Shown here piece after piece: positions 1 through 6,063 of a stretch of DNA of 6,357 nt; positions within the stretch are counted from its first letter, which is position 1, and each line of letters begins with the position of its first letter. The DNA is from an uncultured Thiotrichaceae bacterium (GTDB taxonomy: Bacteria; Pseudomonadota; Gammaproteobacteria; Thiotrichales; Thiotrichaceae): positions 1 to 6,357 of the forward strand of contig CACVAV010000181.1 of assembly GCA_902727945.1 (NCBI GenBank), written 5' to 3'. The translations under genes were made by a program, and so were the position numbers. The notes under the pieces were generated by a model. The model was not told where the DNA came from. It searched no databases and was given only the letters and a program-made list of their open reading frames with translations.

Positions 1-177
1 GCGGTTACCTGCACAGCTCCTGCGGTAACGCCACCGCTTTGTTCGCCTGATGTGGCGGTGAGTTTTTTCTGGACAGAACGGTTATCTGATAAGGCTATTC
101 AGGGGACTGATGCTGATGGAAATGCTATTGATGAGGCACTGGAGGCACAGGCCATGACAATCAATGCAACTATTTAA
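1..177 (+). CDS. pilV: PilV-like minor prepilin, C-terminal fragment
   Basis: This is the 3' end of a gene that starts outside the window; frame 1 is open for 58 codons to a TAA at 175-177. The visible peptide includes VAVSFFWTER at about residues 18-27, which resembles the conserved tryptophan-containing strand near the end of PilV-type pilins, and two cysteines (C4 and C14) that could form a disulfide. PilV is a type IVa minor pilin thought to sit in the tip priming complex with PilW, PilX, PilE and PilY1. The N-terminal prepilin signal cannot be seen, so the family call rests on this short C-terminal match and on its place directly upstream of pilW, the usual order. The gap to pilW is 9 or 15 bases, so they are very likely co-transcribed. 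Another prepilin class is possible but less likely. Confidence 0.75.
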   Translation, partial: AVTCTAPAVTPPLCSPDVAVSFFWTERLSDKAIQGTDADGNAIDEALEAQAMTINATI

Positions 178-180
178 GAC

Positions 181-185
181 GGGGG
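181..185 (+). promoter_or_regulatory. Probable ribosome binding site of pilW
   Basis: A GGGGG run lies between the pilV stop and the pilW start codons. It abuts the ATG at 187, leaving one base, which is too close for normal initiation. It is 7 bases from the ATG at 193, which is a usual distance. It therefore favours 193 as the working start, although the match to the Shine-Dalgarno consensus is only partial. Confidence 0.45.
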
Positions 186-186
186 T

Positions 187-1119
187 ATGAATATGCAAAT
201 AACAATGAAAAATAAAAATCGGTCAACTCGACCCAAATCCAAAGGTTTCACTTTAGTTGAGTTATTGATTGCGATGACCTTAGGCTTCTTTCTGATCGCT
301 GGTATTGGAACGGTCTACCTTGGTAGTAAAAAAACCTATAAGTTGCAGGGGCAGACTGCCGAGCTGGATGAAAATGCCCGCCATGCGCTACGCGCCCTAA
401 AGCACCATATTGCGCATGCCGGTTATGCTTCTACGTCCGGTGTCGTTTTAGATGATTACATCATTCCTGATGGAGCCAGTATTTCTGCAGCTACCTGTGC
501 TGACGGTAGTCCGAATATCGAATCCGGAGCAACGATTGGCACCTCCGGTGACGGAACAGCTGCTACCTCTGCTGCTATTACTCAGATTCTTGCAGAAGGA
601 GATACGCTTGGCCTGAGATTCATGGCGGATGACAATTTGGCGACAGATTGTCTTGGAGGCGCACTTACTACGGCTTGTTTGCCTCCTGCTGCGCCAAGCC
701 CCGAGGCGCGTCTGATTTATAATTCATTTTCTATCGCCCGGAGTTCGATTGATAATAGTCGTGATGATTTTGTGCCGATGCTGCGGTGTAGGGGGTCGCG
801 TAATGTGAATGGGCAAGACATGGCGCGAGGTGTTGAAAATATCCAGTTTTTGTACGGTATTGATCAGGCTGCTGATGGTTCATCTGATGGCTCAGTGGAC
901 AGCTATTGGAATGCAACAGCTGTTAGCGCTGCCGGTGCGTGGGATAAAATCATTAGTGTGCGGGTTGGGTTGTTAATACGCTCGGTGGAGCCGGTATTTG
1001 ATGATAGTCGTGCCGAAACCTATCAGGTTCTTGATCAATCGATTGCAAAAAATGACCGCTATCAGCGCGGTGTTTATAGTACAACGATACGGCTGAAAAA
1101 TGTAGCCCGCCGTATGTGA
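187..1119 (+). CDS. pilW: Type IV pilus minor prepilin PilW
   Basis: This encodes a PilW-family minor prepilin of up to 310 residues. The N-terminus is basic, then the class III signal KSKG|FTLVELLIA gives prepilin peptidase cleavage after G20, with F21 as mature residue +1 and E25 as the conserved Glu +5. A hydrophobic helix of about 20 residues follows. The C-terminal half has the PilW-type strand GVENIQFLYGID, followed by IISVRVGLLIRS, and ends in a basic tail. Cysteines occur in the middle of the globular domain (ATCAD, ATDCLGG, TACLPP, LRCRG) and may form disulfides. By analogy the protein acts in the inner-membrane priming complex and at the pilus tip with PilX, PilV, PilE and PilY1. 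ATG codons lie at 187, 193 and 205. The GGGGG at 181-185 is spaced better for 193 than for 187, so the true start may be two codons later. pilX follows after 19 bases. Confidence 0.93.
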   Translation: MNMQITMKNKNRSTRPKSKGFTLVELLIAMTLGFFLIAGIGTVYLGSKKTYKLQGQTAELDENARHALRALKHHIAHAGYASTSGVVLDDYIIPDGASISAATCADGSPNIESGATIGTSGDGTAATSAAITQILAEGDTLGLRFMADDNLATDCLGGALTTACLPPAAPSPEARLIYNSFSIARSSIDNSRDDFVPMLRCRGSRNVNGQDMARGVENIQFLYGIDQAADGSSDGSVDSYWNATAVSAAGAWDKIISVRVGLLIRSVEPVFDDSRAETYQVLDQSIAKNDRYQRGVYSTTIRLKNVARRM

Positions 1120-1124
1120 TGCTT

Positions 1125-1131
1125 AGAGGAG
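1125..1131 (+). promoter_or_regulatory. Ribosome binding site of pilX
   Basis: AGAGGAG is a strong Shine-Dalgarno match, 7 bases before the pilX ATG at 1139. It lies in the short gap after the pilW stop, which supports both the start choice and translation of pilX from a shared pilW-pilX message. Confidence 0.8.
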
Positions 1132-1138
1132 AAGTCAG

Positions 1139-1654
1139 ATGAATAATAGTAAATATAAAATAAGCGCCCTTAGGCAAAAAACACAGGCAGGTTCAGTTTT
1201 ACTGTGGGGATTGGTGATTTTATTAACGTTGACTGTGATTGGCGTCTCGGCAGCGCGAATGGGAGTAACCGATATTCGCATCGCTGGTAACCAGATTTTT
1301 GGCACCATGACTTACCAAAGCTCTGAGTCAGTTTTGGAGCGGGTTTCAACCTTGTTTCATATTAATGAAACAGATGGAGCAACTGATATGGTGCAGTCAT
1401 GGGACTTTGCTGATGAGATGAATGACGGTGGGTCAACTAATTCTACCGGCACAATCAGTATGGCCGGTTCCATTCAATGCGCTCCACAGGAAGGCTTTGC
1501 CATGAGTGCAGAGATGGTGTCGGATGCCGGGGGTATATCCTGCCTTCTGTACACAATGGATTCTCAGGCTAGTTTGGCAGGTACCGGTGCGCGAAGTAAC
1601 CATTCACAGGGGGTGATGAAGTATGTGCCTGGAAATGGCTCGATTATCCCCTAG
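1139..1654 (+). CDS. pilX: Type IV pilus minor prepilin PilX
   Basis: This 171-residue protein matches the PilX family. It has a short basic N-terminus, a likely prepilin cleavage site in QAG|SVLLW after G18, a hydrophobic helix (about residues 19-38) and the segment GVSAARMGVTDIRIAGNQ that is typical of PilX N-terminal regions. Residue +5 after cleavage is W23, not the Glu found in most pilins. PilX-type minor pilins commonly lack this Glu, as does the type II secretion tip pseudopilin GspK. The globular part has two cysteines (IQC and ISC) that may pair. By analogy it belongs to the tip priming complex with PilV, PilW, PilE and PilY1. The start has a strong ribosome binding site. The stop codon lies within the base of a stem-loop, and the next gene is 128 bases away, so transcription may change here. 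Confidence 0.9.
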   Translation: MNNSKYKISALRQKTQAGSVLLWGLVILLTLTVIGVSAARMGVTDIRIAGNQIFGTMTYQSSESVLERVSTLFHINETDGATDMVQSWDFADEMNDGGSTNSTGTISMAGSIQCAPQEGFAMSAEMVSDAGGISCLLYTMDSQASLAGTGARSNHSQGVMKYVPGNGSIIP

Positions 1655-1677
1655 GAGGCTGTCGGACAGCCTCCTGG
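1651..1677 (+). terminator. Strong stem-loop overlapping the pilX stop codon, possible terminator or mRNA end
   Basis: AGGAGGCTGT (1653-1662) and ACAGCCTCCT (1666-1675) form a perfect 10-bp stem around the 3-base loop CGG. One U-G and one C-G pair extend it to 1651-1677. The pilX TAG (1652-1654) is part of the stem. The downstream sequence is not a T-run (GGAGTTCCGGG, then an A-run), so it is not a standard intrinsic terminator. It could weaken read-through, protect the upstream mRNA from 3' exonucleases, or mask the AGGAGG it contains. Confidence 0.4.
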
Positions 1678-1719
1678 AGTTCCGGGTAAAAAAGTTTCGG
1701 CGATTGTTTCACAGCAGGC

Positions 1720-1747
1720 TTGTCCAATAGCGTATATCTGCTATGCT
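1720..1747 (+). promoter_or_regulatory. Candidate sigma-70 promoter upstream of pilE
   Basis: TTGTCC (1720-1725) and TATGCT (1742-1747) are each a 4 of 6 match to the -35 and -10 consensus, 16 bases apart. Transcription would begin near 1754 and give a leader of about 30 bases. The setting is suitable, a 128-base gap after a stem-loop, but the match is modest and read-through from pilX is equally possible. I saw no sigma-54 type element here. Confidence 0.22.
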
Positions 1748-1782
1748 GCCTAATAACATTGCAATAATGAGTTATAATAAAA

Positions 1783-2256
1783 ATGTTTATCAAACGACAA
1801 CAACAAGGTTTCACACTCATCGAAATAATGATTGTGGTGGCTATTATCGGGATTATCAGTGCAGTCGCTTATCCCAGCTATCTGGCGCAGGTGCAACAAA
1901 GCAGACGCTCAGACGCTCAGGTCGGTTTGCAGCAACTGGCTCAGCGGCAGGAGGCTTATTTTAGCCGGAGTTATAGTTACGCTTCAACGCTGGAGCAGTT
2001 GGGCTATGGGAATGTCACTTCGATTGATAGCCCGGAAGGCATGTATTTACACAGTATTTCTGCTACCAGCCCGTCAGCTTGCGATGGTACCGCAACTGCA
2101 TCCTGCACCAGTTTTACGGTGTCTGCAGTGCCTAAGGCGGGTAATTCTCAAGCAAGTGATAATGATTGTGCGACGTTCACGCTCGATAACGTCGGTAGAA
2201 AAAGTGCTGAGAATAATGATAGTACTCCTGCCGGAACCACCGAGATCTGTTGGTAG
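1783..2256 (+). CDS. pilE: Type IV pilus minor prepilin PilE
   Basis: This encodes a 157-residue prepilin with a 9-residue leader (MFIKRQQQG) and the class III motif G9|FTLIE, so mature residue +1 is F10 and Glu +5 is E14. The N-terminal helix continues to YPSYLAQVQQSRRSDAQVGL, and LAQRQEAYFSRSYSYAS follows, both typical of PilE and ComP-like minor pilins. The C-terminal region NDCATFTLDNVGRKS, ending in EICW, matches the same group. Four cysteines (C100, C108, C129, C156) could give two disulfides, with C129-C156 as the usual pilin D-region pair. By analogy PilE links the tip priming complex to the shaft; relatives include the DNA-uptake receptor ComP, but DNA binding cannot be claimed here. 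An in-frame TGA at 1768 precludes a longer ATG start. No good ribosome binding site is visible. It lies before pilY1, whereas in the Pseudomonas-type cluster it lies after it. Confidence 0.88.
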   Translation: MFIKRQQQGFTLIEIMIVVAIIGIISAVAYPSYLAQVQQSRRSDAQVGLQQLAQRQEAYFSRSYSYASTLEQLGYGNVTSIDSPEGMYLHSISATSPSACDGTATASCTSFTVSAVPKAGNSQASDNDCATFTLDNVGRKSAENNDSTPAGTTEICW

Positions 2257-2259
2257 TTT

Positions 2260-2290
2260 TTGACATACTCTGCCTGAATCGGTGCATGAT
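2260..2290 (+). promoter_or_regulatory. Candidate promoter for pilY1
   Basis: TTGACA at 2260-2265 is a perfect -35 consensus, starting 4 bases after the pilE stop. The best partner is CATGAT at 2285-2290 (4 of 6 to TATAAT), but the spacing of 19 bases is long. Transcription would begin near 2297, just upstream of the pilY1 ribosome binding site. The -10 weakness keeps this tentative. Confidence 0.28.
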
Positions 2291-2304
2291 TAACAATAAA
2301 GTAC

Positions 2305-2312
2305 AAAGGAAG
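2305..2312 (+). promoter_or_regulatory. Ribosome binding site that sets the pilY1 start
   Basis: AAAGGAAG lies with its AAGGA core 8 bases before the ATG at 2319. The reading frame is open further upstream, to an ATG-like start at 2250 that overlaps the end of pilE. Only 2319 has this site and places a signal peptide at the N-terminus, so 2319 is the supported start. Confidence 0.75.
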
Positions 2313-2318
2313 TCATTA

Positions 2319-5300
2319 ATGGAAATCCCACAATTTATAAAAGCATTTAGCCGCCATGTGTTGCTAATCAGCTTGCCTATGCTCATACCCTGCTCAGTCA
2401 TCGCTGATGAAACAGAAATCTTCTTCCAGAATGATGGAACCAGAGCAAATGCTAACGTACTATTTTTGCTGGATGGTTCGGGAAGCATGAGATCTGAGTC
2501 AGGAAGTGACGGCAGTTCCCGTATGCAGGTGATGAAAGATGCATTCCGTCAGGTGCTACTTGAAGCGCCTGATGATATAAATGTTGGGTTGATGCACTAT
2601 GCGAACTCGCCAAACGGCACCGGTTATGGCTGGAGTTCGATTAAAGGTGTGACTTTTCCGGTGAGTCCGATTGATCAGGAGGCTTCTGAAATAATGGCCG
2701 CTTTTGAAGCTTCGGATAATATTTCAGCGAGTACCAGTATCGGTGATCAGGAGCTGAGAGTCAGAGATTTTTTGGCCAATATTGTTGATACCTGGGAGCC
2801 ATCCGGTTATACGCCTATTGTTGATTCACTCTATGAAGCGGCGCGTTATTTTAAAGGTGATCCCGTTGTTTGGGGTAAGTTTCCTCCCGCTTATAGTTGG
2901 GCAGCTCACCCGTCAACCTATACGGGAGATGTGCTGGAATGTGTTAATGGTGAGATGGAAACCTGCACAAAGGAGTGGGGGGAGTGTAACGGGACAGAGC
3001 AAAGTTGCACTAATGCCACTTTGGGTAATATTTGTTGTAACTGGATAGAAAATGCCGATGGTAGTCAGATTTGTGAAAATGATAATTATAGTTGTAGTGA
3101 GATAATCACCAATTGCCAGCATGAAGTCTGTGATAGCATTTCGGGGGATCCTGAATATACTTCGCCTATTGTGGAGGCCTGCCAGTCAAATTATCTGGTG
3201 CTGATGTCTGACGGTAAGCCTGAGTATTCTTACTATTCCGGTTACACGGCGGATGGTACTGGTCGTTATGCGAAATCAGCGTACCCTGATCAGCCGCATA
3301 ACTATAACAATCCGTCTAATGCTGACTTCATGCCGGAGCTGCTTCCGGCAATAACCAGCCTGAACATAACGACTGATATTCCTGAGTTAATTGGCGGGGA
3401 CTGCGCAGATAGCCCGAATGGTTACAATAGCGGCACCTGTGGCCCTGAATTAACCGCATTTCTTGCCGGAACCGATCTGGATTCAGAACTTGAGGGTGAC
3501 CAGACCGTTGAAACTTATACGGTGGCGTTTGGTTTGGGTGATGAACCAACCGGTACTGATTATCTGGCGAGTCTGGCGACTGCTGAAGGCGGTGCTTATA
3601 CCGCCGATAATGCCGCTGAGCTGGTTGAAGCCTTCAAGTCTGTATTTGGCGATATTGAGAAAAATTCATTCTCATTTTCTTCACCGAGTTTTTCTGTGAG
3701 TGAAGATAGCCTGCTTTCACATGGTTCCAGTGTTTATGTGCCGGTGATGGATGTGGGCAGGTCAGCTGTCTGGTCGGGTAATTTACGCAAGTTTACGTTG
3801 GCGGACAGTGGTGACATTGTGAGTGCTGATGGTGCTACAGCGGCACTGACCGACACAGGTGAGTTTGCTGAAACTGCCCGTGACTTGTGGTCAACTGCTG
3901 CTCATGGTGCAGACGTTAAGGCCGGTGGTGCGGCCAATAAATTGCCCGCTCCGGGGGCGCGTGTTTTGTATACCGATCCTGTTAATAATGGATTGAAAAG
4001 CTTATCGACTACATTAACCTCAGCCGAGTTGCCTAATACCTTGTTTGGCGGGGGAGAAACCTATCGAACAGAACATGCTCTGCAGGATTGGCTGGGAGGC
4101 GGTGCTGATGGTAATTCATTGCTTGGTTGGTATATTGATTGTGATGGTAATAAGCAACAAGTGACCCCACTGGGGTGGTTTGGCACGATTAAAGGGCCGG
4201 TCAACATTGAGGAGGTGACGACTTGTGTTGGTAGCACTGTCACTGATGACGAGCGGGATACATTGATTAACTTTGCACAAGGTTATGTTGATGGGGAACC
4301 TGGTGCTGATGCGGTGGCCCGTAATCACATGGGCGACATGCTGAATACTAAGCCGACGGTAGTGACTTATAAGGATTCATCCGGAACAGTGACGAAAACG
4401 CTGGTATTTGTTGCTACCAATGAAGGTTATTTGCATGCGCTAAATGCAGGCTCTGGTGTTGAGGAGTGGGCCTTCATGCCTGCTGCACTGCTGAAGAATC
4501 AAAAAACATTTTTAACTAATGCACCTGGTCAGCAGCATATATATGGTCTTGACGGCCCGATGACACTTTGGCAGTTTAAGCAAGGTGAAGGCGCGGATGC
4601 AGAGGATAAGAAATATTTGTTTTTCAGTATGCGTCGCGGCGGTAATATGATCTATGCTCTGGATATTTCATCAAATACACCCAGGATTGCCTGGAAAATT
4701 TCTCCGACAGCCGGAGCGGGTGCTATTTCTGCAGGCTTTAGCGGCTTAGGCGAAACCTGGTCCAAACCGACTTTGTCACGCATGAGAGATCCGTCTAATC
4801 CGTCCGAAATGTTGCATGTACTGGTATTTGGTGGCGGTTACGACCCACGTATGGATGAACTGGATCCTGCGGAACGTGCGTCTGGTGCTTATGCGGGTTC
4901 TGATGTTTACATTGTGAATGCTAAGACCGGTGAGCGGATCTGGTCACTGAAGGGCAGTACGATTACCAGTGTTCCCGATAGTGGTATTACTGCCAGTGAT
5001 GTAACGGACAGTGTGCCGGGCGATATTCGTGTGTTAGACATGGATAATGATGGCGGATTGGATCGCCTGTACTTTGGTGACACAGGCGGGCATATCTGGC
5101 GGGTAGATATGAAGACCAGTGTTAGCGGTACCGGTGATGATCTGGAGTTATCGCTTGATGCTACGTTGAGCAAGTTTGCTGACCTGGGCGCAGGGACAGC
5201 GGGTGGTGTTTCTGCTGATGGTGATCGCCGCAAATTTTTCTATGAGCCGGATACGGCGCTACGATTGACGAATGGTATACCAAAATTAACGGTTTCTATT

Positions 5301-6044
5301 GGTAGTGGTTATCGGACACATCCGCTGGATACCGGTGATGAGGATCGTTTCTATGTGCTATTGGATGAGAATGTCTACCAGACTCCGGGCGCGGGTTCGA
5401 CAGCGATTACTGAGGCAGATCTGATGACGGTGACGCAGTTGAGAGCGAGTGATGAAGGGAATATCCTCGATGTGACGGATAAGCGCGGTTGGTATTATCC
5501 GTTTCCGCGTAATGGTGAAAAAGTGTTAGCTACATCGTTAACCTTCCTTGATAAGGTATTGTTCACGACCTTTGCTTTGACTGATGCAGATGGTGTGGCC
5601 AGTACTGTTGGAGTTTGTGAGCCGGCAGTCAACACATCCCGTGCCTATGTGCTTGATCTGCTCACCGGGCAGCCGGTCGTTAATCTGGACAGATCAACGG
5701 ACGATGCGGAAGGTACCAACCCCAATGATGATTTTATAATCGCCGGTTACAATGAAATTCTTGATTCACCTCAGTTAATTTTTAGCAAGTTAACGAGTAG
5801 TTCAGGAGGGGATTGTACACAGGGTGATTGCCAGCAAAGTGTCAGCGTTCGTATCGGTAAATTGAATGTCCCTATAGTGGATTTAAACAATGCCAGCACC
5901 ACTTCAGGTAACAGTAATGCGGACGGTGGTTTCAGTGGCAGTGTTGATTTAACCGAAATACTACCGCGTTTGTATTGGCGTGATGAAGATGTCAGTGGTT
6001 CTGAGGTGTTAGAGGGTATTGATTCGTCAACGCCTACTGAATGA
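2319..6044 (+). CDS. pilY1: PilY1-type pilus tip adhesin and assembly factor
   Basis: This encodes a protein of 1241 residues. A signal peptide spans about residues 1-29 (basic start, LLISLPMLIP core, cleavage after VIA). A von Willebrand A domain covers about 46-450, with its metal site complete: D52-G-S54-G-S56, T165 in GYTPI and D298 in LMSDG. Between T165 and D298 lies an unusual cysteine-rich stretch (11 Cys, 208-288). C362 and C374 form another likely pair. The C-terminal half (about 670-1100) is the PilY1/PilC beta-propeller, with GDMLNTKP, ATNEGYLHALNA (699-710), MRRGGNMIYALD (771-782), a second blade motif VYIVNAKTG (863-871) and an EF-hand-like calcium loop D907-M-D909-N-D911-G-G-L-D915 before YFGDTGGHIW. 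Relatives are carried on the pilus tip by minor pilins, promote assembly and retraction control, and act in adhesion and surface sensing. I saw no RGD motif like that of Pseudomonas aeruginosa PilY1. It follows pilE by 62 bases. Confidence 0.95.
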   Translation: MEIPQFIKAFSRHVLLISLPMLIPCSVIADETEIFFQNDGTRANANVLFLLDGSGSMRSESGSDGSSRMQVMKDAFRQVLLEAPDDINVGLMHYANSPNGTGYGWSSIKGVTFPVSPIDQEASEIMAAFEASDNISASTSIGDQELRVRDFLANIVDTWEPSGYTPIVDSLYEAARYFKGDPVVWGKFPPAYSWAAHPSTYTGDVLECVNGEMETCTKEWGECNGTEQSCTNATLGNICCNWIENADGSQICENDNYSCSEIITNCQHEVCDSISGDPEYTSPIVEACQSNYLVLMSDGKPEYSYYSGYTADGTGRYAKSAYPDQPHNYNNPSNADFMPELLPAITSLNITTDIPELIGGDCADSPNGYNSGTCGPELTAFLAGTDLDSELEGDQTVETYTVAFGLGDEPTGTDYLASLATAEGGAYTADNAAELVEAFKSVFGDIEKNSFSFSSPSFSVSEDSLLSHGSSVYVPVMDVGRSAVWSGNLRKFTLADSGDIVSADGATAALTDTGEFAETARDLWSTAAHGADVKAGGAANKLPAPGARVLYTDPVNNGLKSLSTTLTSAELPNTLFGGGETYRTEHALQDWLGGGADGNSLLGWYIDCDGNKQQVTPLGWFGTIKGPVNIEEVTTCVGSTVTDDERDTLINFAQGYVDGEPGADAVARNHMGDMLNTKPTVVTYKDSSGTVTKTLVFVATNEGYLHALNAGSGVEEWAFMPAALLKNQKTFLTNAPGQQHIYGLDGPMTLWQFKQGEGADAEDKKYLFFSMRRGGNMIYALDISSNTPRIAWKISPTAGAGAISAGFSGLGETWSKPTLSRMRDPSNPSEMLHVLVFGGGYDPRMDELDPAERASGAYAGSDVYIVNAKTGERIWSLKGSTITSVPDSGITASDVTDSVPGDIRVLDMDNDGGLDRLYFGDTGGHIWRVDMKTSVSGTGDDLELSLDATLSKFADLGAGTAGGVSADGDRRKFFYEPDTALRLTNGIPKLTVSIGSGYRTHPLDTGDEDRFYVLLDENVYQTPGAGSTAITEADLMTVTQLRASDEGNILDVTDKRGWYYPFPRNGEKVLATSLTFLDKVLFTTFALTDADGVASTVGVCEPAVNTSRAYVLDLLTGQPVVNLDRSTDDAEGTNPNDDFIIAGYNEILDSPQLIFSKLTSSSGGDCTQGDCQQSVSVRIGKLNVPIVDLNNASTTSGNSNADGGFSGSVDLTEILPRLYWRDEDVSGSEVLEGIDSSTPTE
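5037..5063 (+). other. Calcium-binding loop codons in pilY1
   Basis: These nine codons encode DMDNDGGLD (residues 907-915), with acidic residues at positions 1, 3, 5 and 9 of an EF-hand-like loop. In Pseudomonas aeruginosa PilY1 a loop at the matching place in the propeller binds calcium and controls pilus extension against retraction. The same role is inferred here from position and residue pattern. Confidence 0.7.
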
Positions 6045-6063
6045 TTAGGTTAAGACCTTAATC
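6043..6063. other. Weak stem-loop between the convergent pilY1 and prmC ends
   Basis: GATTAGGT (6043-6050) and ACCTTAATC (6055-6063) pair with a single-base bulge around the loop TAAG. The element fills the 17-base gap between the two stop codons and overlaps both. No T-run follows on either strand, so it is at best a weak two-way terminator. No better terminator is seen for pilY1. Confidence 0.3.

Noticed and set aside
1031..1045. Overlapping palindromes TTGATCAA and CAATCGATTG in pilW
   Set aside because: They are short, lie inside the coding region, and have no second copy or regulatory setting.
731..1177. Minus-strand open frames opposite pilW
   Set aside because: They are shadows of pilW on the other strand, with no family match and compositionally odd peptides.
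1902..1920. Tandem 8-base repeat CAGACGCT x2 in pilE, possible phase-variation site
   Set aside because: The codons spell SRRSDAQ, a segment commonly found in this pilin group, and two copies are too few for efficient slippage. Probably chance.
1743..2263. Two additional + strand reading frames overlapping pilE (1743-1964 and 1832-2263)
   Set aside because: They lie in other frames of a clear pilin gene, and their peptides show no recognisable family features.
2250..2318. Longer pilY1 start at 2250
   Set aside because: It would overlap the pilE end, lacks a ribosome binding site and would put 23 residues before the signal peptide. 2319 has a good site and a proper signal peptide.
4179..4195. 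TGGCACG resembling a sigma-54 -24 element inside pilY1
   Set aside because: No GC-containing -12 partner (TTGCA-like) sits at the needed distance, and it lies within coding sequence.
4907..5233. Minus-strand 108-residue open frame opposite pilY1
   Set aside because: It is antisense to the conserved propeller with its calcium loop; the Ser/Pro-rich peptide looks like a by-product of the coding strand.
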